Source: an uncultured Collinsella sp. | GTDB lineage: Bacteria > Actinomycetota > Coriobacteriia > Coriobacteriales > Coriobacteriaceae | Reading direction: 5' to 3' | DNA length: 12,973 bases | NCBI GenBank assembly: GCA_958421035.1 | Contig: CATZKS010000060.1 | Location: 1 to 12,973, forward strand | Shown: positions 1 to 6,846 of the stretch, piece by piece | Layout of the letters: every line of letters begins with the position of its first letter | How positions within the stretch are numbered: position 1 is the first letter of the stretch | Translations under genes and position numbers: made by a program | Notes under the pieces: model-generated | The model's input: only the letters and a program-made list of their open reading frames with translations | What the model was told of the DNA's origin: nothing | The model's database searches: none

Positions 1-1481
1 CCTATAACGTGTTTGCCGGTCTCAACCTGGTCTCCGTCGCAGCCGTCCTGGTGCTGTCGATTATGACGGCCGGTGACGTCCTTATGAGCGGCGAAACCGC
101 GAGCGCTCTTGGCCTGTGGTTCCACCTCGATTCGCTGGGCGCCATCTTTGTGCTGCTCATCGGCTTTATCGGTTTTCTTACGGGGCTGTTCTCGCTGCCC
201 TATGTAAAGGCCGATATCGAGGAGGGCTCCATGCCCGCCGAGCGCGCCAAGCAGTATTTTGCACTGTTTAGTCTGTTCGTGTTTACCATGCTGCTCGCGT
301 GCCTGTCCAACAACATGATCCTCACGTGGGCCGCCGTGGAAGCAACCACGCTTTCCACCGTGTTCCTGGTGGGTATCTACAAGAACAAGACGGCCCTCGA
401 GGCTTCTTGGAAGTACGCGATGGTCTGCACCGCCGGCGTGGCCTTCGGCCTGTTCGGTACGCTGCTGATCTACGCCAACGCCGCCGACGTGATTCCCAAC
501 GCCCACGAGGCCGCATTCCTGTCGTGCGTGCTGCCGTATGCCGACCAGTTCGACCCGACGCTCATGCGCCTCGCCTTTGCGTTTATCGTTATCGGCTTTG
601 GCACCAAGGCCGGCCTGTTCCCCATGCACACTTGGCTGCCCGATGCCCACTCCCAGGCCCCGAGCCCTGTCTCGGCCCTGCTCTCGGGCGTGCTGCTTAA
701 GTGCGCCATGCTTGTGATCATGCGCTTCTACGGCTTTACTATCCAGGCCGTGGGCGCCGAGTATCCGCAGCTTTTGCTGTTGATCGTCGGCACGCTGTCC
801 ATTTTGGTGGCGGCACTTTCGATGTTTCGCCAGGACGACCTCAAGCGCCGCTTTGCGTATTCGTCTGTGGAGAACGTGGGCGTTATCGCCCTGTGCCTGG
901 GTATCGGCGGCCCGCTGGGTATCGCCGCGGCCCTGCTGCACTGCGTGTTCCACGGCTTTACCAAGACGCTTGCCTTCTGCGTGTCCGGCAACATCCAGCA
1001 TGCCTTTGGCACGCGTAGCCTGGCCAAGATCCAGGGCGTCGTCGAGGTTGCCCCCGCAACCGCCGCGCTCGCCATCCTGGCACTGCTCGGTCTTGGCGCC
1101 TTCCCGCCCTTTGGCATGTTTATCTCCGAGTTCCTGACTTTTGTCGCCGGTGTTACCGCCGGTCCCATGTGGCTGGTCGTCGTGGTCGCCCTCGGTCTTA
1201 CCGTGGCCATCTCCGCGCTCACCCGCATCGCACTCAAGTCGGTATTCGGCCATGCGCCCCAGGGCATGGGCAAGCATGAGGCCCCGGCGCTCATGCTTAT
1301 CCCCGAAATCATCCTGGGTGTCATGATCTTGTGGTTTGGCATCGCCACCCCGCTGCCTCTCGTGCACGGTGTGGAGACCGCGACCGGCATCGTGCTCGAG
1401 CAGAGCACCGAGGAACTTCACGCGACGCCGATGTACCGCGCTGTGTTCGGTACCGAGACCGCTCAGAGCGAGGTGGAGTAA
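1..1481 (+). CDS. hyfF: Hydrogenase-4 membrane subunit F (proton-translocating, antiporter-like), 5' partial
   Basis: This is an integral membrane subunit of the formate hydrogenlyase complex, homologous to the antiporter-like subunits NuoL/M/N of complex I, and likely to move protons or sodium as H2 is made. The frame is open to the left edge (first whole codon at 3). A GTG at 9 could be mistaken for the start, but alignment from memory with E. coli HyfF (about 526 aa) suggests roughly 30 N-terminal residues lie outside. The protein is almost entirely hydrophobic helices. Counting from the GTG at 9, E111 (WAAVEATT), K200 (GTKAGLFPMHTWLPDAH), K231 (LLKCAML) and E373 (FISEF) have nearly the same spacing as the essential NuoM residues E144, K234, K265 and E407. 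The motif EATTLSTVFLVGIY and the lack of a NuoL-like C-terminal extension favour HyfF over HycC. It ends 3 nt before hyfG, whose Shine-Dalgarno GGTGGAG lies in its last codons. Confidence 0.93.
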   Translation, partial: YNVFAGLNLVSVAAVLVLSIMTAGDVLMSGETASALGLWFHLDSLGAIFVLLIGFIGFLTGLFSLPYVKADIEEGSMPAERAKQYFALFSLFVFTMLLACLSNNMILTWAAVEATTLSTVFLVGIYKNKTALEASWKYAMVCTAGVAFGLFGTLLIYANAADVIPNAHEAAFLSCVLPYADQFDPTLMRLAFAFIVIGFGTKAGLFPMHTWLPDAHSQAPSPVSALLSGVLLKCAMLVIMRFYGFTIQAVGAEYPQLLLLIVGTLSILVAALSMFRQDDLKRRFAYSSVENVGVIALCLGIGGPLGIAAALLHCVFHGFTKTLAFCVSGNIQHAFGTRSLAKIQGVVEVAPATAALAILALLGLGAFPPFGMFISEFLTFVAGVTAGPMWLVVVVALGLTVAISALTRIALKSVFGHAPQGMGKHEAPALMLIPEIILGVMILWFGIATPLPLVHGVETATGIVLEQSTEELHATPMYRAVFGTETAQSEVE

Positions 1482-1484
1482 CGA

Positions 1485-3257
1485 ATGATTGAAACTGAGA
1501 ACAAGGTGTATGCCCGTCGCTGCGAGAGCCATGTCGAGGCCCTGCGCCGCGCCGTTCCGGGCTGCATCGAGAAGGTCGAGTGGCAGTGCGAGGACCAGCT
1601 GACGATTACCGTCAAGCAGGACAAGCTGCCCGAGGCCGTTCACTACCTGTATTACGAACGCTACGGCTGGATTCCCGTGATCATCGGCAACGATGAGCGC
1701 AGTCTGTGCGGCCGTTACGCTGTGTACTACGTCATCTCCATGGAGGGGGAGGACCCCGGCTGGGTGACCGTGCGTACCGAGGTCGATCCCGCCAAGATGA
1801 CGTTCCCGTCCGTGACGCCGTTCGTCCCCGCCTGCGTGTGGGGCGAGCGCGAGCTGCGCGACATGTTCGGCCTGATCCCCGAGGGTCTGCCCGATCGTCG
1901 CCGCCTGGTGCTGCCCGATGACTGGCCCAGCGGCCTGTACCCGCTGCGCAAGGACTCCATGGACTACCGTTTCCGTCCCGCTCCCGCGAGCGACATGGAA
2001 AACTACGAGTTCTTGGCTGATACCAAGGGCAAGGAGACGACGCTCGTCCCCATGGGCCCGCTGCACATTACCTCCGACGAGCCCGGCCACTTCCGCCTGT
2101 TCGTCGAGGGCGAGACGATCGTGGACGCCGACTACCGTCTGTTCTACGTGCACCGCGGTATGGAGAAGGTCGCCGAGACGCGCCTGAACTATGACGCCGT
2201 GACGTTCCTCGCCGACCGCATCTGCGGCATCTGCGGCTGCGCCCACTCGGTGGCCTACGCCGAGGCCGTCGAGCGCGCTCAGGGCATCCATATCCCGCCG
2301 CGCGCCCAGTACATCCGCGCCATCATGCTCGAGGTCGAGCGCCTGCACTCGCATCTGCTCAACATTGGCTTGGCGTCGCACTACACGGGCTTCGACTCCG
2401 GCTTCCAGCAGTTCTTCCGCGTCCGCGAGAAGTCCATGGACCTGGCCGAGAAGCTCTCCGGTCACCGCAAGACCTACGGCCTCAACGTGATCGGCGGCGT
2501 GCGTCGCGACATTTTGGCCGAGCAGAAGCTCTCCACGCTCACGACCATCCACCAGTTGCGCTCCGAGGTTCAAGAACTCGTCGACGTCTTGCTCTCCACG
2601 CCCAACTTTATTGAGCGTACGAGCGGTATCGGCATCTTGGACCGCAAGATCGCACGTGACTTCTCGCCGGTCGGTCCGCTCATGCGTGGCTCGGGCTATG
2701 CCCGCGACGTGCGCTTTGACCATCCCTTCGACGGCTACGCCGATCCGGACGTCCAAAAGATGCACGCCGCCACGGCCGACACCTGCGATGCCTTCGGTCG
2801 TACCGCCGTTCGCATCCAGGAGGTCTACGATTCGATCGACATGATCGAGACCATGCTCGAGAACTGCCCGTCGGGCCCCATCCTCACCACGGATTGGGAG
2901 TACACCCCGCACAAGTACGCCATCGGCGCCACCGAGGCGCCGCGCGGCGAGGACGTGCACTGGGCCATGCTCGGCAACAACCAGAAGTGCTACCGCTGGC
3001 GCGCCAAGGCCGCCACGTACAGCAACTGGCCGGTCCTGCGCTACATGTTCCGCGGCAACACCGTGGGCGACGCGGCGCTGATCGTCGGATCGCTCGACCC
3101 GTGCTACTCCTGCACCGACCGCGTGACGGTGACCGATGTCGCTGCCAAGCGCGACCACGTGCTCGACAAGGAACAGTTCGAGAACGTCTGGCGCGACAAG
3201 TCGCCGCTTGCGGGCGAGGGCACCATGGCCGCTCCGCTCGATGAGGAGGCGCTCTAA
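1485..3257 (+). CDS. hyfG: [NiFe] hydrogenase large subunit fused to NuoC-like domain (HycE/HyfG)
   Basis: This is the catalytic large subunit of the group 4 [NiFe] hydrogenase of formate hydrogenlyase, 590 aa and cytoplasm-facing, reducing protons to H2. Residues about 30-170 resemble the complex I 30 kDa subunit (NuoC; for example CVWGERELRDMFGLIPEG and a PDDWPSG...YPLRKD region). Residues about 190-546 resemble the NuoD/hydrogenase large subunit. The Ni-Fe ligands are visible as the L1 motif R245-I-C247-G-I-C250 and the L2 motif D538-P-C540-Y-S-C543-T-D-R546. The L2 motif carries cysteine, so this is not a selenoprotein. As in E. coli HycE (cut after Arg537), 44 residues follow R546 and should be removed by HycI, encoded downstream at 5342-5845. 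The start ATG is 6 nt after a GGTGGAG ribosome site inside hyfF. E. coli HycE is 569 aa, so the length is normal. Confidence 0.96.
   Translation: MIETENKVYARRCESHVEALRRAVPGCIEKVEWQCEDQLTITVKQDKLPEAVHYLYYERYGWIPVIIGNDERSLCGRYAVYYVISMEGEDPGWVTVRTEVDPAKMTFPSVTPFVPACVWGERELRDMFGLIPEGLPDRRRLVLPDDWPSGLYPLRKDSMDYRFRPAPASDMENYEFLADTKGKETTLVPMGPLHITSDEPGHFRLFVEGETIVDADYRLFYVHRGMEKVAETRLNYDAVTFLADRICGICGCAHSVAYAEAVERAQGIHIPPRAQYIRAIMLEVERLHSHLLNIGLASHYTGFDSGFQQFFRVREKSMDLAEKLSGHRKTYGLNVIGGVRRDILAEQKLSTLTTIHQLRSEVQELVDVLLSTPNFIERTSGIGILDRKIARDFSPVGPLMRGSGYARDVRFDHPFDGYADPDVQKMHAATADTCDAFGRTAVRIQEVYDSIDMIETMLENCPSGPILTTDWEYTPHKYAIGATEAPRGEDVHWAMLGNNQKCYRWRAKAATYSNWPVLRYMFRGNTVGDAALIVGSLDPCYSCTDRVTVTDVAAKRDHVLDKEQFENVWRDKSPLAGEGTMAAPLDEEAL
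3243..3249 (+). promoter_or_regulatory. Ribosome binding site deciding the hyfH start
   Basis: GAGGAGG lies in the last codons of hyfG, 9 nt before the ATG at 3259. The same frame stays open upstream to 3136, but that longer version would overlap hyfG by about 120 nt with a nonsense N-terminus. The ribosome site and the HycF-like sequence beginning at 3259 fix the start there. Confidence 0.75.
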
Positions 3258-3258
3258 T

Positions 3259-3975
3259 ATGCTGAAGCTTTGGAAGGTTAACGCCAAGGCCGGCGACGCG
3301 ACGGTCAAGTACCCGTTTGCGCCGTTTCCCACCAACAAGGACATGCGCGGCAAGCCCGAGCACAACGCCGAGCTTTGCATCGCCTGCGGTGCCTGTGGCG
3401 TGGCATGCCCGGCCGATGCCATTCGCATGGACACCGACCTTGCGGCCGATACCATTACCTGGTCGATCGACTACGGCCGCTGCATCTTTTGCGGCCGTTG
3501 CGAGGAGGCCTGCCCCATGGAGGCCATCAAGCTCACCGAGGAGTTTGAGCTGGCCGTCATGAGCAAGGACGACCTCACCAGCAAGAGCGTCTACACGCTC
3601 GAGCACTGCTCGCGCTGCGGCAAGCCGTTCGCCCCGCACAAGGAGATCGACTATGCCAAGCGCCTGCTGCAAAAGGCCGGCGGCATGGAGGCCGAGCAGG
3701 CCGTCCGTACCGTCGGTATGTGCCAGGAGTGCAAGCGCGAGCTCGACGCCCTGCGCGCCGCCTCGGCCGTAAAGACCGGCAACGCTGCCGGCATGGCTGC
3801 CAACGAGACGCTTGCGTCCGGCGAGCCCCAGGGCCCCGGCATGGAGTATCTGGGCGGCCACGGCGTGAACCCGGAGTATATCGACCGCGAGCTTAACCCC
3901 GATGCGCCCGAGATTCCCGCCGGTCCGGCGCCGGTCGAGGGCATCATCATGGATTTTGAAACGAAGGAGGAGTAA
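3259..3975 (+). CDS. hyfH: Formate hydrogenlyase 2x[4Fe-4S] ferredoxin subunit (HycF/HyfH)
   Basis: This is a cytoplasmic electron-transfer subunit linking the formate dehydrogenase side to the hydrogenase, related to NuoI, 238 aa. Two ferredoxin motifs are seen: C40-C43-C46-C50-P and C75-C78-C81-C85-P, each CxxCxxCxxxCP and able to bind a [4Fe-4S] cluster. Two further CxxC pairs, C117/C120 (HCSRCGKPF) and C155/C158 (MCQECKRE), match the second half of E. coli HycF, where CRVCHRPF and CPECKR occur and may form a metal site. E. coli HycF/HyfH are about 180 aa and end soon after the second pair; here about 80 more residues follow, rich in Ala, Gly, Pro and Glu and with no motif I recognise. The gene begins 1 nt after the hyfG stop and is followed 2 nt later by hyfI. 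Confidence 0.94.
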   Translation: MLKLWKVNAKAGDATVKYPFAPFPTNKDMRGKPEHNAELCIACGACGVACPADAIRMDTDLAADTITWSIDYGRCIFCGRCEEACPMEAIKLTEEFELAVMSKDDLTSKSVYTLEHCSRCGKPFAPHKEIDYAKRLLQKAGGMEAEQAVRTVGMCQECKRELDALRAASAVKTGNAAGMAANETLASGEPQGPGMEYLGGHGVNPEYIDRELNPDAPEIPAGPAPVEGIIMDFETKEE

Positions 3976-3977
3976 CC

Positions 3978-4760
3978 ATGGCCGAACCCACGCTTTTGCC
4001 CGAGCGGCTTCAGTACCGCCCGACCAAGATCGAGCTCGACGAGAGCATCGAGAAGGCCAAGGCGACCCTTCTTAAGAAGATCAAGCGCTCGGTGTACGTC
4101 TACCGCGTTGACTGCGGCGGCTGCAACGGCTGCGAGATCGAGATCTTCGGTTCCATCACGCCCGTCTTTGACGTCGAGCGCTTTGGCATCAAGGTCGTGC
4201 CCTCGCCCCGTCACGCCGATGTGCTGCTGTACACCGGCGCCGTGACGCGTGCCATGCGCATGCCGGCCCTGCGCGCGTTTGAGGCCGCACCCGATCCCAA
4301 GATCGTGGTGTCCTATGGCGCGTGCGGCTGCACCGGCGGCATCTTCTACGACAACTACTGCGTCTGGGGCGGCACGGATAAGATTCTGCCGGTCGATGTC
4401 TACATCCCCGGCTGCCCGCCCAGTCCCGCGCAGACCGTCTACGGCTTTGCCATGGCACTTGGCCTGCTGGACCAAAAGCTCCATGCCGAGACCACGGTGG
4501 AGGCCGCCGGCGAGCAGGCCGATATCCTGCACCCCGGCGTGCCGTACAAGCTGCGCGTTGCCATCGAGCGCGAGGCTCGCGCCATGAGCGGCTACCGTTA
4601 CGGCCGCGACCTGGCCAACGAGTTTATGGATACGCTCGAGGGCGCGCCCAAGGGTGATATCCGAGGTGCCATGGCGCTGCTCATCGACAAGCAGGACGAT
4701 CCGCGCCGCGTTGAGGTCTACTCGGCGCTGCAGGATCTGGTGCTGGCCGGAGGTCACTAG
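3978..4760 (+). CDS. hyfI: [NiFe] hydrogenase small subunit (HycG/HyfI, NuoB-like)
   Basis: This is the small subunit of the group 4 hydrogenase, 260 aa, carrying the [4Fe-4S] cluster closest to the NiFe site and passing electrons from HyfH to HyfG. Likely cluster ligands are C49 and C52 (GGCNGCEIEIF), C116 (SYGACGCTGG) and C146 (IPGCPPSP), the NuoB/HycG pattern. C46 and C118 are extra cysteines beside these. Length is close to E. coli HycG/HyfI (about 250 aa). There is no Tat signal, as expected for a cytoplasm-facing group 4 enzyme. The start ATG lies 7 nt after AAGGAGG (3964-3970), nearly the full anti-Shine-Dalgarno complement, inside the end of hyfH. The stop codon TAG directly abuts the ATG of hycH. 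Confidence 0.96.
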   Translation: MAEPTLLPERLQYRPTKIELDESIEKAKATLLKKIKRSVYVYRVDCGGCNGCEIEIFGSITPVFDVERFGIKVVPSPRHADVLLYTGAVTRAMRMPALRAFEAAPDPKIVVSYGACGCTGGIFYDNYCVWGGTDKILPVDVYIPGCPPSPAQTVYGFAMALGLLDQKLHAETTVEAAGEQADILHPGVPYKLRVAIEREARAMSGYRYGRDLANEFMDTLEGAPKGDIRGAMALLIDKQDDPRRVEVYSALQDLVLAGGH

Positions 4761-5342
4761 ATGGAGCTCACGGACCGCTCTGGTTACTTTGCGGGCCCCG
4801 GTATGCTCGGCGGCTCCTTTGGCGATGCCTTGCGCGCAAGCGACGAGGCCGCCGAGGGCGTCGCCGACCCCTGCCTGGGCCATGCGCCCGACCAGGTGGT
4901 CTTCTATGAGCTCACGCGTAAGTTTGTGGAGACCGAGGAAGACGTTCCCCAGGAGGCCTGCGACGTGCTGTACTACACGCTCGCCGTGGGCCACCACACC
5001 GGCGTGCTCGATTGCTTTGAGCCGCGCCTGTCGGTGCCGGTGGATGTCTTCTATTCGCTCGTCGATGCGCTGCCGGAGGGGGAGGCCAAGACCAAGTTCG
5101 AGGCCATCCGCTCCTTTGGCGAGTGCCAGCTTGACAAGGCGGCGGTGCCGTCGCTGCTCGAGGCCTGCGACACGCTGCTCGACGAGCGCGGTTTTCGCGG
5201 CTCGGCCAAGGCCGGCATCTCGGTGTTCGACGACGACTTTGGCCTGCATGCCCAGCAGGTCGCGTTTCTGATGAAGTTCCGCGATCTGGTTGAGCGCGTG
5301 CGCGATGTGTCGGGCGTGTACCTGACGGGAAGGTTGCAGTAA
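4761..5342 (+). CDS. hycH: Formate hydrogenlyase assembly/maturation protein, HycH family
   Basis: This is a soluble accessory protein needed in E. coli for maturing the formate hydrogenlyase large subunit; its exact chemistry is not known to me. Recognition rests on residues about 44-75: QVVFYELTRKFVE, then DVLYYTLAVGHHTGVLDC, which match the start of E. coli HycH (VVFYQLSRKF; VVYYSLAIGHHLGVIDC). The C-terminal FRDLVERVRDVSGVYLTGRL also fits. It is 193 aa, whereas HycH/HyfJ are about 136 aa. Most of the extra length is about 43 N-terminal residues rich in Gly, Ala and acidic residues. The start is backed by GGAGGT at 4749-4754, 6 nt upstream, so the extension is probably real. The stop TAA overlaps the hycI ATG by one base (TAATG), implying translational coupling to the protease gene. 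Confidence 0.88.
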   Translation: MELTDRSGYFAGPGMLGGSFGDALRASDEAAEGVADPCLGHAPDQVVFYELTRKFVETEEDVPQEACDVLYYTLAVGHHTGVLDCFEPRLSVPVDVFYSLVDALPEGEAKTKFEAIRSFGECQLDKAAVPSLLEACDTLLDERGFRGSAKAGISVFDDDFGLHAQQVAFLMKFRDLVERVRDVSGVYLTGRLQ

Positions 5343-5845
5343 TGGGTCGCGTTGTGGATGGACGTGTGAACGGCGCCCCGTTTGCGGGTATCGTGCTCAC
5401 GGCGGGAAGCGTGCTGCGTGCCGACGATGCCGCCGGCCCCGTTCTCTCTAAAAAGATGGAGGACGCGCCCATTGCCGGTTGGTACACCATCGACGGTGGC
5501 CAAACGCCCGAGGACGACATCATCGAGGTCAAGCGCGAGCGTCCGCCTCGCCTGGTCTTGGTCGATGCCGCCGACATGGCGCTGCCCGTCGGGTCTATCC
5601 GCCTGCTCGATAAGCGCGATGTGGCCCGCAAGTCGATGTTCACCACGCATTCGCTCCCTTTGTCGATTCTGATCGAGGAAATCGAGCAATCGTGCGAAGA
5701 TATCGTCTTCATAGGGATTCAGCCGGGCGATACGGAGTTTTACAACCCCATGTCCCCGGAAGTCTTTGACGCCGTCGACGCCGTGTACGACGCCGTGGCC
5801 GCCAACGACTTTTCCCACTTTGTCCGCTTGGGACAAGAGCAATAG
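5342..5845 (+). CDS. hycI: Hydrogenase maturation endopeptidase HycI
   Basis: This Ni-dependent endopeptidase removes the C-terminal tail of the hydrogenase large subunit once nickel is inserted; the substrate here should be HyfG, which keeps a 44-residue tail after its DPCYSC motif. It is 167 aa. Aligned from memory with E. coli HycI, the metal-binding residues Asp16, Asp62 and His90 correspond with a constant offset of 13 to D29 (RADDAAGP), D75 (LVDAADM) and H103 (TTHSLPL). Other shared blocks are IDGG near 50-53, RPPRLVLVD and VFIGIQP near 122-128. The usual GN of the first strand reads GS (G22-S23). The first 13 residues have no match in E. coli HycI. The ATG overlaps the hycH stop, and GGGAAGG (5327-5333) lies 8 nt upstream. 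Confidence 0.94.
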   Translation: MGRVVDGRVNGAPFAGIVLTAGSVLRADDAAGPVLSKKMEDAPIAGWYTIDGGQTPEDDIIEVKRERPPRLVLVDAADMALPVGSIRLLDKRDVARKSMFTTHSLPLSILIEEIEQSCEDIVFIGIQPGDTEFYNPMSPEVFDAVDAVYDAVAANDFSHFVRLGQEQ

Positions 5846-5866
5846 GAGCGCTTGTCCCTGCTGATT

Positions 5867-5873
5867 AGGAAAG
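5867..5873 (+). promoter_or_regulatory. Ribosome binding site for focA
   Basis: AGGAAAG lies 11 nt before the ATG at 5885, and GAAG at 5873-5876 offers an alternative 8 nt away. An in-frame TTG at 5852 has GGAG only 3 nt upstream. The ATG gives an N-terminus that aligns with E. coli FocA, so 5885 is preferred. Confidence 0.5.
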
Positions 5874-5884
5874 AAGTGATTGAC

Positions 5885-6724
5885 ATGGCAGATTCCAAGG
5901 TGGAGTACCCCTCTCCCGATTGCCTGGCGCCCGCCGCGATCGAGGCCAAGACCGAGACCGCCGGCGTGACCAAGGCTAACCTGCCGGTCGCTAAGGCCTT
6001 TCTGTTGGCAATGTTCGCCGGCGCGTTTATCGCCTTCGGCGGCCTGTTCTTTACCGTGTTCTTGAGCGACAGCACGCTGGGCTGGGGCGCTCAGCGCGTC
6101 GTGGGCGGTCTGTGCTTTTGCCTGGGCCTGGTGCTCGTGCTGGTGTGCGGCGCCGAGCTGTTTACCGGCAATTCGCTTATGGTCTGCGCACTCAAGAGCA
6201 AAAAGATCACCCTGGTTCAGATGCTTAAGGCCTGGGTCGTCGTGTGGGTCGGCAATTTTGTCGGTGCCCTGTTCACCGTCTTTTTGGTGTACATGGCCGG
6301 CATCTATAAGCTCAACGGCGAGGCGGTCGCCAACTCCATGGTGAGCGTCGCCGCCGGCAAGGTGACGATCGACTGGGTGACGATCTTCTTCCGCGGCATC
6401 CTGTGCAACATCTTTGTGTGCCTGGCCGTGTGGATCGGTACCGCCGGTAAGACCGTGGTCGATAAGGTTGTGGGCATTCTGCTGCCCATCGCCGCCTTTG
6501 TGGCCTGCGGTTTTGAGCACTGCGTTGCCAACATGTACTTTTTGCCCATGGGCGCCGTGATGCATGCATGCGGCTATGGTGCCAAGGTCGCCGGCGCCGA
6601 TGCGCTCAACGCCGCGGGCATTGCGTTTAACCTGTCCGCCGCCACGCTGGGCAACATTGTGGGTGGCGCTGTTCTGATCGCGCTCGGCTACTGGTTTATC
6701 TACGCCAAGAAGTCCGAGGCGTAA
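5885..6724 (+). CDS. focA: Formate/nitrite transporter family channel, probable FocA
   Basis: This is a pentameric inner-membrane channel of the FNT family, 279 aa from the ATG (E. coli FocA 285 aa), expected to have six membrane helices. The hallmark segments are present: GAELFTGN around 89-96, where T94 corresponds to FocA Thr91 of the central constriction; RGILCNIFVCLAVW around 170-183; and GFEHCVANMYFLPMG around 209-223, with H212 matching the gating residue His209. The N-terminal half-helix region (CLAPAAIEAK...AGVTKA) also matches FocA. Nitrite (NirC) or hydrosulfide channels share this fold, so the substrate rests on context: it is the last gene of a formate hydrogenlyase operon, 39 nt after hycI, and is followed by a terminator. 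It may import formate for H2 production or release excess formate. Confidence 0.9.
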   Translation: MADSKVEYPSPDCLAPAAIEAKTETAGVTKANLPVAKAFLLAMFAGAFIAFGGLFFTVFLSDSTLGWGAQRVVGGLCFCLGLVLVLVCGAELFTGNSLMVCALKSKKITLVQMLKAWVVVWVGNFVGALFTVFLVYMAGIYKLNGEAVANSMVSVAAGKVTIDWVTIFFRGILCNIFVCLAVWIGTAGKTVVDKVVGILLPIAAFVACGFEHCVANMYFLPMGAVMHACGYGAKVAGADALNAAGIAFNLSAATLGNIVGGAVLIALGYWFIYAKKSEA

Positions 6725-6746
6725 GGTACCGTCTGTTTGACGTTGG

Positions 6747-6782
6747 GCCTCCCGCGGGGCGTTGCTGCGCGGGAGGCTTTTT
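6747..6782 (+). terminator. Intrinsic terminator ending the formate hydrogenlyase operon
   Basis: GCCTCCCGCG (6747-6756) pairs perfectly over 10 bp with CGCGGGAGGC (6768-6777) around an 11-nt loop, followed directly by TTTTT (6778-6782). It lies 23 nt after the focA stop. Confidence 0.95.
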
Positions 6783-6830
6783 GGGTCTGGGGCTCGTTGC
6801 CGGGCTTTTGGCCTGTTGTGTTTGGCTGAT

Positions 6831-6838
6831 GAAAGGGG
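6831..6838 (+). promoter_or_regulatory. Ribosome binding site of the Mo oxidoreductase gene
   Basis: GAAAGGGG lies 8 nt before the ATG at 6847. The frame remains open back to a TTG at 6781, but that start would sit inside the terminator T-run and add 22 hydrophobic residues from non-coding sequence. I see no convincing promoter between 6783 and 6830. Confidence 0.7.
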
Positions 6839-6846
6839 TAATCGAG

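Noticed and set aside
3096..3122. Possible selenocysteine in the hydrogenase large subunit
   Set aside because: The second metal motif is encoded DPCYSC with tgc codons at both metal positions, so this is a standard NiFe, not NiFeSe, enzyme.
3136..3258. Upstream extension of hyfH to 3136
   Set aside because: It would overlap the conserved C-terminal part of hyfG in another frame and yield a Ser/Arg-rich N-terminus. The ATG at 3259 has a strong ribosome site and gives the HycF-like start.
3651..5249. A 532-codon open frame on the minus strand (and a similar one at 2884-3861)
   Set aside because: These lie opposite hyfG, hyfH, hyfI and hycH, which carry intact metal-binding motifs. The antisense translations show no recognisable domain.
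5852..5884. TTG at 5852 as the focA start
   Set aside because: GGAG is only 3 nt away, and the added residues have no FocA counterpart; the ATG at 5885 gives the normal N-terminus.
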